Assembly: GCA_035535055.1 (NCBI GenBank)
Contig: DATLQT010000062.1
Coordinates: forward strand, 1-64,000
DNA from: UBA6019 sp035535055
Lineage (GTDB): Bacteria > Chloroflexota > Dormibacteria > Dormibacterales > Dormibacteraceae
DNA length: 64,000 bases
Direction of reading: 5' to 3'
Of the stretch, positions 16,221 through 23,633 are shown in pieces (the first letter of the stretch is position 1; every line of letters begins with the position of its first letter). Under the pieces are notes generated by a model. The model saw only the letters and a list, made by a program, of their open reading frames with translations. It was not told the DNA's origin and searched no databases. A program made the position numbers and the translations under genes.

Positions 16221-17057
16221 ATGCCGACGACGACCACCACTCCACAAGATCTAAGGGACGCAGTCGTCATGGAGCCCAATATCTTGTTGCCCACGTCCGC
16301 GACGCGGATCGTCGCCATCGTCAACCAGAAGGGAGGGGTCGGCAAGACCACGACCGCCATCAACCTCGGCGCGGCGATGGCGGAGCTGGGCCGCCAGGTG
16401 GTGATCGTCGACCTCGATCCGCAGGGCAACAGCAGCAGCGGCCTCGGCTTCGACGTCCGCCGCCGCCGGCTCACCGTCTACCAGCTGCTGAGCGGCGAGG
16501 CCGTCATCGACGACGTTGCGGTCGCGACCTCGGTGCCGGGCCTGCACCTGGTGCCTTCCGACCTCTCTCTCGCCGGGGCCGAGATCGAGCTCGCCACCCA
16601 GCCGGAACGCGAGTTCCGACTCCGCCGCGCGCTGGGCGAGCTGCGGGGCGGCTTCGGCCACGTGATCATCGACTGCCCTCCCTCACTGGGGTTACTGACG
16701 CTCAACGCACTGGCGGCGGCCCACGAGGTGCTGGTCCCGATGCAGGCGGAGTTCTTCGCCCTCGAGGGCCTCGGCAACCTCATCTACACGATCGCGCTGA
16801 TCCGCGAGCGCCTGAACCCCGAGCTGCGGGTGAGCGGCATCCTCATGACCCAGTTCGACGCCCGGACCACGGTCAGCTGGGAGGTGCTCGAGCAGGTCCG
16901 CCGCGCCTATCCGGCCGAAGCGTTCAAGACCCTGATCCCCCGCAACGTGCGGCTGAGCGAAGCGCCCAGCCATGGTCGCCCGATAACCACCTACGACCCC
17001 ACCTGCAAGGGTGCCACCGCTTATCGCGAGCTGGCCAAGGAGGTACTGGCAAGATGA
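16221..17057 (+). CDS. parA: Chromosome partitioning ATPase ParA
   Basis: The 278-residue ParA/Soj-type ATPase has a deviant Walker A motif NQKGGVGKTTT (about residues 35-45), Walker A' VDLDPQGNSSSGLG and Walker B IIDCPPSLGLLTLNA. It forms an ATP-dependent gradient on the nucleoid that moves ParB-parS complexes. An internal ATG at codon 17 (MEPNILLP) is an alternative start. The stop overlaps the parB start as ATGA. The position near dnaA is the usual one for chromosomal parAB. Confidence 0.97.
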   Translation: MPTTTTTPQDLRDAVVMEPNILLPTSATRIVAIVNQKGGVGKTTTAINLGAAMAELGRQVVIVDLDPQGNSSSGLGFDVRRRRLTVYQLLSGEAVIDDVAVATSVPGLHLVPSDLSLAGAEIELATQPEREFRLRRALGELRGGFGHVIIDCPPSLGLLTLNALAAAHEVLVPMQAEFFALEGLGNLIYTIALIRERLNPELRVSGILMTQFDARTTVSWEVLEQVRRAYPAEAFKTLIPRNVRLSEAPSHGRPITTYDPTCKGATAYRELAKEVLAR

Positions 17058-17905
17058 TGGAAACCAAGCGCCGCGGGCTGGGGCGAGGCCTCGAGTCCCT
17101 GATCCCCCTGCCGACCGATCGGCACGAGTCGGGTGTACCTCAGCTGGTCGCCATCGACCAGATCCGGCCCTCTGACCAGCAGGTTCGACGCAGCTTCGAT
17201 CCTGAGGCACTGCGCGAACTGGCCGAATCGATCCGCAGTCACGGCCTCCTCCAGCCGCTGCTCCTGCGCCGCCTGGCGGACGGCTACCAGCTTCTGGCCG
17301 GCGAGCGCCGTTGGCGGGCCGCCCGCCTGGCCGGCGTGGACCGGGTACCGGCCCTGGTGCGGGACGAGCCCGGGGAGGCCGAGCGCCTGGTGCTCGGATT
17401 GATCGAGAACCTACAGCGCCAGGACCTGAACCCGATCGAGGAGGCGCACGGCATCCGCGCGCTCAGCGACCAGTTCCGGCTCACCCAGGAGGAGATCGCC
17501 GCACGCCTCGGTAGAAACCGCGTCTCGATCGCCCAGGCATTGCGGCTGCTCACCGCCTGCCCGGCCGTTCAGTCGGCAGTGGCTGCCGGTGCCCTCACGG
17601 CCGGACACGCCAGGGCGCTGGTCGGCCTCCCCGGCTTTGACGAACAGGAGCACGGGCTCAAGGTGGTATTGGGCCGGCGACTCTCAGTCCGTCAGACCGA
17701 GGCATGGGTCAAGCGCTACCTGCCGCCCAGGCCCAGGCTCATAACCGACTCCTCCCGAACGGCGCTGGCCCGGCTGGCGGCGGAGCTGGAGGCGGCCATC
17801 GGACTTTCGGTGAAGCTGACGGGCAGTCCAAGAAGGGGAAAGGTCGCCATCGCCTACGGCTCCCAAGAGGATCTCCAGAGGCTTTACGGGAAGCTGACCA
17901 GCTAG
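17054..17905 (+). CDS. parB: Chromosome partitioning protein ParB
   Basis: The 283-residue CTP-dependent DNA clamp binds parS. The N-terminal peptide KRRGLGRGLESLIP is the ParA-activating motif. The ParB/Srx CTPase fold contains LLQPLLLRR, GERRWRAARLAG and LIENLQRQDLNPIEEA. A helix-turn-helix follows (LTQEEIAARLGRNRVSIAQAL, about 135-160), then a C-terminal dimerisation region. A 16-bp parS candidate lies 3 bp after its stop codon. Since the recurring candidate sites differ from canonical parS, the helix-turn-helix specificity residues deserve comparison with known ParBs. Confidence 0.97.
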   Translation: MMETKRRGLGRGLESLIPLPTDRHESGVPQLVAIDQIRPSDQQVRRSFDPEALRELAESIRSHGLLQPLLLRRLADGYQLLAGERRWRAARLAGVDRVPALVRDEPGEAERLVLGLIENLQRQDLNPIEEAHGIRALSDQFRLTQEEIAARLGRNRVSIAQALRLLTACPAVQSAVAAGALTAGHARALVGLPGFDEQEHGLKVVLGRRLSVRQTEAWVKRYLPPRPRLITDSSRTALARLAAELEAAIGLSVKLTGSPRRGKVAIAYGSQEDLQRLYGKLTS

Positions 17906-17908
17906 GCT

Positions 17909-17924
17909 TGTTCCACGTTTTACA
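17909..17924. promoter_or_regulatory. parS-like site immediately after parB
   Basis: TGTTCCACGTTTTACA, three bases after the parB stop. The left half TGTTCCACG is one base from canonical TGTTTCACG, and the right half is CGTTTTACA. This is the anchor copy for the motif family in this window. Confidence 0.75.
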
Positions 17925-17972
17925 TGGCCTCGGGTTGCGCTGCTCTGGCTGCCGGCTGACAGAATCGAACCG

Positions 17973-18617
17973 GTGAGACAAGCTCAGGCACCCGCCCCAA
18001 CCGATAACGTCGGCCGGATGCAGCCTGCCCGGTCCTTCTTCACCGAGTTAGCGGAGATCCTGCTTCTTGCGGTCGGTCTCTACCTCGTCATCACCTTTGC
18101 GATCCAGACCGTCCACGTAATCGGATACTCGATGCTTCCGACCCTGAACAACAACGATTACCTCATCGCCACCAAGGTCGACCTGCGATTCACCACGCCG
18201 TCCAGGGGTGACATCGTCATTCTCAAGGATCCCTTCGACAGCTCCCAGGACTTCGTCAAAAGAGTGATCGCCCTTCCGGGCGAGCGACTGAAGATCACTG
18301 ACGGACACGTCTACATAAACGGCCAGCTGCTCGACGAGCCCTACCTGCCGAAGAACGACCCCTGGGTCACCTCGAACAATTGGCCGACCGACGTCGCCAA
18401 CAGCGACGGCGCGGTGATCCCTCCCGGCCATTACTTCGTGATGGGCGACAACCGCAACCATTCCAGCGACTCGCGCGTATTCGGCCCGATCGGTCTCAAC
18501 CAGATCGAGTCCAGAGCCTGGTTTCGGCTGCTGCCGCTCGATCATTTCGGGCCGGTCGTGGAGCGGCCCCGCCTGGTTGCAGCCGCCGAGCCGACCGACC
18601 TCCGGCGCGCGGCCTGA
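17973..18617 (+). CDS. lepB: Signal peptidase I (first of two)
   Basis: The 214-residue membrane-bound serine protease removes signal peptides. One N-terminal transmembrane helix (ILLLAVGLYLVITFAI) precedes the nucleophile Ser53 in GYSMLPTL. The general base is Lys96 in FVKRVIALPGER, and the box D motif is MGDNRNHSSDSR. The start could be GTG, as listed, or the ATG at codon 16. A second paralogue follows 66 bp downstream. Confidence 0.93.
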   Translation: MRQAQAPAPTDNVGRMQPARSFFTELAEILLLAVGLYLVITFAIQTVHVIGYSMLPTLNNNDYLIATKVDLRFTTPSRGDIVILKDPFDSSQDFVKRVIALPGERLKITDGHVYINGQLLDEPYLPKNDPWVTSNNWPTDVANSDGAVIPPGHYFVMGDNRNHSSDSRVFGPIGLNQIESRAWFRLLPLDHFGPVVERPRLVAAAEPTDLRRAA

Positions 18618-18683
18618 GCATTCGGCCGGCAGACCCTTCGCCGGCTCCAATCATCCTCGCCTTGCAGCCGAGCGACTGAAACG

Positions 18684-19271
18684 ATGGGACTCTCACGGGC
18701 CGTCCTCGGTGACCTCCTCGAGATCCTCGTAGTCGCGGTTGGGCTCTACCTCATCGCGTCGGTCACGATCGAGGCCGTCCACGTCGTGGGATCGTCGATG
18801 AACCCTTCTCTGCAGAACAACGACCTGGTCATCGCCTCGCGGATCGACTACCGCCTCCACAGCCCCGAGCGCGGCGACATAGTGATCGTCCGGGATCCCT
18901 ACGACCCCTCCCAGAACTTCATCAAGCGCGTTATCGGACTTCCCGGCGACCAGGTCCTCATCCGCGCCGGCCACGTCTACCTGAACGGCCTGAGGCTGAA
19001 GGAGCCCTACATCTCCGCTGATTGGCGGACGACCACCAACTGGCCGGCTCTCCCGGATCAGCCGGACGGCGAGGTCGTCCCGCCTGGCAACTACTTCGTC
19101 CTCGGCGACAACCGCGACCACTCGAGCGATTCACGCCTGTTCGGCTACATCGCGCAAAGTCAGCTCGAGGGAAGGGCGATCGTCCGCTTCTGGCCCGTCA
19201 GTGGGATTGAGCTCCTGGACGTGAAACCGACCTTGGCGAAGGAGCCACTGAGCTCCCGGATCGGCGGCTAG
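18684..19271 (+). CDS. lepB: Signal peptidase I (second of two)
   Basis: The 195-residue paralogue of the preceding gene has the same layout: N-terminal helix (EILVVAVGLYLIAS), nucleophile Ser38 in GSSMNPSL, Lys81 in FIKRVIGLPGDQ and LGDNRDHSSDSRLFG. The pair looks like a tandem duplication that has diverged in sequence. Its stop overlaps the convergent M16 protease stop by 4 bp. Division of labour between the two copies cannot be read from sequence. Confidence 0.93.
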   Translation: MGLSRAVLGDLLEILVVAVGLYLIASVTIEAVHVVGSSMNPSLQNNDLVIASRIDYRLHSPERGDIVIVRDPYDPSQNFIKRVIGLPGDQVLIRAGHVYLNGLRLKEPYISADWRTTTNWPALPDQPDGEVVPPGNYFVLGDNRDHSSDSRLFGYIAQSQLEGRAIVRFWPVSGIELLDVKPTLAKEPLSSRIGG

Positions 19272-20542
19272 AGACCGATTGCCGCTCGGAACCCGGCATC
19301 GGAAGCAAAGGGCCCGATGACGGACAGTTGGATCGGTTGGTCGAGGATCCGAGAGGCCACCCGCTGGATGGTCGCCTGGTCAACTGCGTCGATCGAAGCG
19401 ACCACTTCCGCCATGGGACGGATCCGGCCCGCCAGCAGCTGCTGCTGGCCGAGCCAGCTGGCCATCGCGTTGGTGCTCTCGAGGCCCAGCTTGAGCCGGC
19501 CCTTGGTGTACTCGCGAGCCTTGGTCAGCTCGGTTTCGGGCACTGGCTGCTCGACCATCTTGCGCAGTTCGGCGAGGATCGCCTTGACGGTCTCCTCCGC
19601 CTTGCTTGGATCAACACCAGCATAGACCGCGAAGTAGCCGCCGTCGTGGTGCTTGCTGGTGAAGCTGTGGACGTCGTAGGCCAACCCGCGCTTCTCGCGG
19701 ATCTCGAGGAAGAGGCGTGAGCTCATCCCCTCGCCGAGGATGGTGTTGACGAGGTCGAGCGCGTAGCGGTCGTCGTCGAGGTAGCTGATTGCCCTGGTGC
19801 CGAGGCACAGGTGGGCCTGCTCGGTCTTCTTGTTCAAGAACGCGAGTCCGGGCTTGTCCAGGCCGGCAGGAGCGGGCAGGTAGCCGCTGCCGTTCTTGAG
19901 GGCGAGACCGCCGACCCGGTCCGAGACCATTTCGGCGGCCCGGTCGGGGTTGATCCCTCCCGAGAGGCTGACCACGAGATGGGGCCGGCTGTAGTGGTGG
20001 GTGATGAAATCGACCAGGTCATCCCTTGACAGCGCCGAGACGGATGCCAGGGTGCCGCCGATGTCGCGTCCCAGCGGGTGACCGGGCCACATGACCTCTT
20101 CAAAGAGGTTGTGGACAAAGTCCTGGGGCAGATCCTGGTACATCTTCAGTTCTTCGAGGATCACCATGCGCTCGCGGTCGATGTCGTCCGCGTTGAGCTT
20201 TGAGTCGGAGACGATGTCGAAGAGGACGTCCACCGCTAGCTCGAGGTGCTCGGCGGGCACTCTGGTCCAGTAGGTGGTCACCTCTTTGTCGGTGGAGGCG
20301 TTGATGACGCCGCCGACTCCCTCGATGGCCTCGGCAATCTCCTTCGACGTCGGGCGCTTGCGGGTGCCCTTGAAGAAAAGATGCTCGATGAAGTGCGACA
20401 CGCCCCCGAGCCGGTCATCCTCGTACCTCGAGCCCACGGCGAACATCAGGACCAGGCTCACCGAGGCGCGATCCGACATGGGTGCGGTGACCAGGCGAGC
20501 GCCGCCGTCGAGTGGCCGGACTTCGAATTGGCCGACGCTCAT
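19268..20542 (-). CDS. M16-family zinc protease (insulinase/processing-peptidase-like)
   Basis: The 424-residue protease has the inverted zinc motif HFIEH (His50, Glu53, His54), with the distal Glu likely in ILEELKMYQD. The C-terminal domain includes the Arg/Tyr region of the family (LFLEIREKRGLAYDVHSF). No signal peptide is evident, so it is probably cytoplasmic, like PqqL/YmxG-type enzymes. A sequence near TGTGGACAA within it resembles a DnaA box, but an isolated one. Confidence 0.9.
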   Translation of the reverse strand: MSVGQFEVRPLDGGARLVTAPMSDRASVSLVLMFAVGSRYEDDRLGGVSHFIEHLFFKGTRKRPTSKEIAEAIEGVGGVINASTDKEVTTYWTRVPAEHLELAVDVLFDIVSDSKLNADDIDRERMVILEELKMYQDLPQDFVHNLFEEVMWPGHPLGRDIGGTLASVSALSRDDLVDFITHHYSRPHLVVSLSGGINPDRAAEMVSDRVGGLALKNGSGYLPAPAGLDKPGLAFLNKKTEQAHLCLGTRAISYLDDDRYALDLVNTILGEGMSSRLFLEIREKRGLAYDVHSFTSKHHDGGYFAVYAGVDPSKAEETVKAILAELRKMVEQPVPETELTKAREYTKGRLKLGLESTNAMASWLGQQQLLAGRIRPMAEVVASIDAVDQATIQRVASRILDQPIQLSVIGPFASDAGFRAAIGL

Positions 20543-20627
20543 TCGACGGCCAGTATAGCCAGCCCGATCGGGTCAGCCGGGTCGCCTCGGGCGCCGATCG
20601 TGCCCTCTAGGCGTCCGGCCGGCTGAA

Positions 20628-20643
20628 TGTAAAACGCGGAACA
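20628..20643. promoter_or_regulatory. parS-like site between the M16 protease and the jag-linked gene
   Basis: TGTAAAACGCGGAACA, intergenic. It has one change at the centre (ACGC for ACGT) relative to the parB-adjacent copy. Confidence 0.6.
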
Positions 20644-20680
20644 TTTCGACCTTGCCGGATGCCGGTCGAATGTCGGCCGA

Positions 20681-20947
20681 TCAGCCCTCGCCGAGCACTC
20701 CCAGGGCTGCATAAAGGCTCATGGCCACATAGTCTGCGGGCATCCCATCTGACACCGCATCGAGAGCCTCGACCAGGTAACGGTGGGCCGGCGGCGGCAA
20801 CTCCCCTTCCGCCGATTCGATCGCGTCACGAACCGCCTCCGCTATCTCGGTCGGCGTGATCTCTTCGTCAGTCGGCCCGTCCGAGACAGCGTTGACAAGC
20901 GCGATCGCCTGGCGGATGTGGTCGGCTGCTTCGTGTACCCCGGCCAC
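20681..20947 (-). CDS. Small acidic protein of unknown function, end of the rpmH-jag cluster
   Basis: Eighty-eight residues, acidic and probably all-helical (DEEITPTEIAEAVRDAIESAEGE in part), with no recognisable motif. It starts 12 bp after the jag stop in the same direction, so it is probably co-transcribed. Codon composition looks like its neighbours. Function unknown. Confidence 0.5.
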   Translation of the reverse strand: MAGVHEAADHIRQAIALVNAVSDGPTDEEITPTEIAEAVRDAIESAEGELPPPAHRYLVEALDAVSDGMPADYVAMSLYAALGVLGEG

Positions 20948-20959
20948 CGGACCGGCAGC

Positions 20960-21610
20960 TTAAGGCGCGGCCCGGCGCGGTTCGACCACCAGTCGTCGGT
21001 TGGGCTCCTCACCGACGCTGACCGTGGTCACCTCGGGGTCGTCCTCGAGGGCGAGGTGGATGGCACGCCGTTCGAACGGCTGCATCGCATCCAATGTGAT
21101 CGGATCGCCCGTCACCTTCACCTGGCGAGCCGCCCTCAAGGCGATCTCGCGGACGGTGTGCTCGCGGCGCTGCCGGTAGCGCTCGACGTCGATGATGACC
21201 CGTCGGTCCGCGCCGATCTTGCTCATCAGCATGTTGACCACTGTTTGGAGGGCCCGCAGGTTCTCGCCCCGCCAGCCGATCAGGGGTCCGAGCTCGCGGC
21301 CGGAAATGTCGAGCACGATCGGGTCACCCGCCTGCCGGATGCTGACCTGTCCCTGGATGCCCATGCGCTCGATCAGCTCTCCGACCAGTTCGCGACCGCG
21401 TTCGGCGGTCGGATCGGCAGGCGTCGCGGCGGCGGATGCATTCGGGCGCGCCGGCTGGTCGGGGTCAAGCACGGCGACCTCGACCACCGTCTCCTCGCTG
21501 GATTCGGAGACGACCTTGACGTCGACGTTGCGACGGCTTTCACCGAGCTCGATCAGGGCGGCGTCGACGGCTTCATCGAGGGTCCTGCCGCGGCCCTCGG
21601 CTGATCTCAT
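20960..21610 (-). CDS. jag: Jag/KhpB RNA-binding protein
   Basis: A 216-residue protein with a short Jag-N region (EGRGRTLDEAVDAAL), a linker, a KH domain (DISGRELGPLIGWRGENLRAL in part) and a C-terminal R3H domain (ERYRQRREHTVREIALRAA). KhpB proteins bind RNA and influence cell elongation and division. The start ATG overlaps the yidC stop as ATGA; the much longer open frame upstream is shadow of yidC. Gene order rpmH-rnpA-yidD-yidC-jag is the classical origin cluster. Confidence 0.93.
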   Translation of the reverse strand: MRSAEGRGRTLDEAVDAALIELGESRRNVDVKVVSESSEETVVEVAVLDPDQPARPNASAAATPADPTAERGRELVGELIERMGIQGQVSIRQAGDPIVLDISGRELGPLIGWRGENLRALQTVVNMLMSKIGADRRVIIDVERYRQRREHTVREIALRAARQVKVTGDPITLDAMQPFERRAIHLALEDDPEVTTVSVGEEPNRRLVVEPRRAAP

Positions 21611-22440
21611 TTCCCCAGTTGCCCCCACCCGGTCACGAAGTACTGCTGGATTATAGCCACGCAGTTGGATACGAACCAATAAAGCCCGAGTCCAGCCGGT
21701 GTCGTGATGGCGAAGAACGCGATCATCAAAGGCATCATCATCGACATGCTTTTCGTCATCTGCTGCGCCTGAAGTTCCTGCTCCGAAGCGAGAGGATTGG
21801 GCGGCTGCTGCATCATCTTCGCCTGTACGTAAGTGGACAGCGCGGCGAGCAGCGGGATGACTGCGAACACCACGGTCGGAATGAACGGGAGGCCAGGGAT
21901 CAGTGGATGTTTGTTGGGCGCATCGATGAGGCTTGGGATGAACAGGAAATGCGCGTCGGAAACACGGAATTTCAAGAACGCCCAGTAGAGCGCGGTGAGG
22001 ATCGGAAACTGCGCGACTGCGGGTAGACAACCAGCCAGGCCACCGAGCGGATTGACGCCGTGCTCTTTGTAGAGCTCCATCGTCGCCTGGTTCAGCTTGG
22101 CCGCGTCGCCCTTGAACTTCTTCTTGAGCTTGGCGATCTCCGGCGCCAGCTTTCGCTGCTCGAGCATGCTCTTCCTGCTCATCGATAGCTGCAGCTGGTA
22201 GAGCGGCGACAGCAAAAGCTTGATGATCACGGTGAGTGCGATGATCGCCAACCCATAGGCGCCGACCCACTCGAGCCCGGGTACGCCCGAGAAGGTGTGG
22301 TAGAGACCGGCCAGGCCCCACTTGACGCCGGCCAGGAAGGTGGCCGCCCAGAAGGTCTTGATCGGACCCAGGAAATCGAGGACGTGGGTCAGGTCGATGA
22401 GGCAGCTCCCATGTTCAGGCGGCCGCAGCCAGGGGGCGCA
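21607..22440 (-). CDS. yidC: Membrane protein insertase YidC/Oxa1
   Basis: The insertase places proteins into the membrane with or without SecYEG. About five hydrophobic segments are seen. Family features are the Lys/Arg in the cytoplasmic loop (KKFKGDAAKLNQATMELYKE) and GCLPAVAQFPILTALYWAF. The start is uncertain: no ATG or GTG is available. The listed end is a TTG just after the yidD stop that has no Shine-Dalgarno. An ATC at 22396-22398, preceded by GGGAG at 7-nt spacing, would give IDLTHVLDFLGPIKTFWAA and 263 residues. Confidence 0.9.
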   Translation of the reverse strand, partial: CAPWLRPPEHGSCLIDLTHVLDFLGPIKTFWAATFLAGVKWGLAGLYHTFSGVPGLEWVGAYGLAIIALTVIIKLLLSPLYQLQLSMSRKSMLEQRKLAPEIAKLKKKFKGDAAKLNQATMELYKEHGVNPLGGLAGCLPAVAQFPILTALYWAFLKFRVSDAHFLFIPSLIDAPNKHPLIPGLPFIPTVVFAVIPLLAALSTYVQAKMMQQPPNPLASEQELQAQQMTKSMSMMMPLMIAFFAITTPAGLGLYWFVSNCVAIIQQYFVTGWGQLGK

Positions 22441-22449
22441 ACGAGCGGT

Positions 22450-22659
22450 TCAGGGAACGGGATCGTAGCCTCCCTTGGCGAAGGGATGGCAGCGAAGAAT
22501 CCGAAGCATCCCCATCCATGACCCACGAGCCCACCCATAGCGCTCGACAGCCTCGTAAGTGTATTGGGAGCAGGACGGGTAGTAGCGGCAGGAGCCGGTG
22601 AAGGCGTGGGAGAGCGTCCGCTGGTAGAGGCGGATCGATCCGAGGACGAACTGCTTCAC
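22450..22659 (-). CDS. yidD: Membrane protein insertion efficiency factor YidD
   Basis: Sixty-nine residues with the family core SCRYYPSCSQYTYEAVERYG and RCHPFAKGGYDPVP. It is a small amphipathic membrane-associated protein. The start is GTG, preceded by a good Shine-Dalgarno (GGGGAGAAGAG). It lies between rnpA and yidC as in most bacteria. Confidence 0.95.
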   Translation of the reverse strand: MKQFVLGSIRLYQRTLSHAFTGSCRYYPSCSQYTYEAVERYGWARGSWMGMLRILRCHPFAKGGYDPVP

Positions 22660-22671
22660 CTCTTCTCCCCT

Positions 22672-23028
22672 TCATTCCTTGCTCGCCAGCCGCGCCCCAA
22701 AGCGACCGACCTCAATCTCGATCTCGGAAAAGGGAGCGGTCAGCGCGGGCGGTCGCGCGATCAACACGACGTCGAAGCTTATTCCCGGCTCGGGCGCGAT
22801 CGAACCTTCCCGTAGGAGGGTGAGGCGCACCGCCTCCCGGAGGCGGCGGCGGGCTCGATTCCTCGCAACCGCTCCCCGGATCTGGCGGCTGGTGGTGACG
22901 CCGACCCGGCCGAGCGCGCTGCGCCCGGCGGCTGCGAAGCCCACCAGGTTGTGCCCGGAGTAAAGGCGGCGAGCGCTGAGCAGCCGCTGGAAGTCAGATC
23001 GGCGCGTCAGGCGGTAACGCTTCTTCAA
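22672..23028 (-). CDS. rnpA: Ribonuclease P protein component
   Basis: The 118-residue protein subunit of RNase P, for 5' maturation of tRNA. It opens with KKRYRLTRRSDFQRLL and carries the RNR signature (RNRARRRLREAVR), the RNA-binding helix. It lies 40 bp after rpmH. The RNA subunit gene (rnpB) was not seen in the window. Confidence 0.95.
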   Translation of the reverse strand: MKKRYRLTRRSDFQRLLSARRLYSGHNLVGFAAAGRSALGRVGVTTSRQIRGAVARNRARRRLREAVRLTLLREGSIAPEPGISFDVVLIARPPALTAPFSEIEIEVGRFGARLASKE

Positions 23029-23068
23029 GTCCTGGAGGGGGATCTGGCCGGTCGGCGAGGCAGGCGGG

Positions 23069-23206
23069 TCAGCTGGCGCCGAGCCGGGCCCGGCCCTTGC
23101 GCCTCCGGTTCTGGATCACACGAGCGCCTCCGACGGTGCTCATCCGCTTCATGAAGCCGTGCACCCGCCGGCGGTAACGCTTCTTGGGTTGGTATGTCCT
23201 CTTGAT
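23069..23206 (-). CDS. rpmH: 50S ribosomal protein L34
   Basis: Translation of this stretch gives KRTYQPKKRYRRRVHGFMKR and the L34 tail VIQNRRRKGRARLGAS, 45 residues in all, so identity is certain. The codon in the initiator position is ATC, and no ATG, GTG or TTG lies in frame before the upstream TAA at 23228. AGAGAGG lies about 12 nt upstream. Either L34 starts at ATC here or the base is a sequence error. It is the first gene of the minus-strand origin cluster. Confidence 0.93.
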   Translation of the reverse strand: MKRTYQPKKRYRRRVHGFMKRMSTVGGARVIQNRRRKGRARLGAS

Positions 23207-23289
23207 GGTGAAAAGCGACCTCTCTTCTTATTAGTAGCCAGGCACCCGCTGGAAAATTCTTTTCCAAGCCGATCTGGAACTTCGGAAGT

Positions 23290-23303
23290 ATACGAATTCG
23301 TAT
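23290..23303. repeat. 14-bp perfect palindrome in the origin region
   Basis: ATACGAATTCGTAT, perfectly self-complementary. It overlaps a minus-strand TATACT hexamer (23288-23293) that could serve rpmH. An operator is possible but unproven. Confidence 0.45.
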
Positions 23304-23348
23304 TCGTTGACCGCCGCCGCAGGCCCCCTATTACCCTCTCGTGAAGCC

Positions 23349-23377
23349 TTGCGACCGCCCGGACCCTTTGCTAGAAT
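23349..23377 (+). promoter_or_regulatory. Promoter candidate for the ATPase-dnaA operon
   Basis: TTGCGA, 17-nt spacer, TAGAAT, with TGC before the -10 making an extended -10 element. It lies about 257 nt before the TTG start of the ATPase gene. A second candidate, TTGACC-16-TATTAC, lies at 23307-23334. Confidence 0.5.
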
Positions 23378-23478
23378 CCCGGCCCGGAAGCGGTCTTGGG
23401 GAACCGCGGCCACAGCCTCCATCCCGCGTCGGAGTTTCGAGTTCCAGCAAGCATTCTATCCACGGGCTGTGGTCTTTT

Positions 23479-23487
23479 TGTGGATAA
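23479..23487 (-). promoter_or_regulatory. DnaA box
   Basis: Exact TTATCCACA on the minus strand, in the intergenic region upstream of the dnaA operon. Confidence 0.7.
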
Positions 23488-23633
23488 GTCGGCTTCCATC
23501 TGATTCGGGTCCGGGGGGTTCCAGTGTCCGAGGCGTTCGCCGATACGGCGATCGCTTTTGAACGGCTGCGGAGTATTCGTTTCCTTTCGTTTCGGTTTCG
23601 TTTTCCACACGCGGCATCAAGGAGAAGCCAGGC

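Larger units (their letters stand above)
23228..23633. other. Probable replication origin / intergenic region upstream of the dnaA operon
   Basis: About 400 bp without a gene between divergent rpmH and the ATPase-dnaA operon, the usual place for oriC. It holds one exact DnaA box on the minus strand (23479-23487), a one-mismatch box TTTTCCACA (23601-23609) and a weaker CTATCCACG (23455-23463); a second exact TTATCCACA is at 23740-23748 just inside the next gene. It also contains a 14-bp palindrome and two promoter candidates. It is more AT-rich near 23260-23310 than its surroundings. Confidence 0.6.

Noticed and set aside
20110..20118. TGTGGACAA (reverse of TTGTCCACA) as an origin DnaA box
   Set aside because: It is isolated inside a protease gene; a similar single copy occurs at 31771 in a glycosyltransferase gene.
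23025..23267. 80-residue minus-strand frame over rpmH
   Set aside because: It is an out-of-frame shadow; L34 is clearly encoded in another frame.
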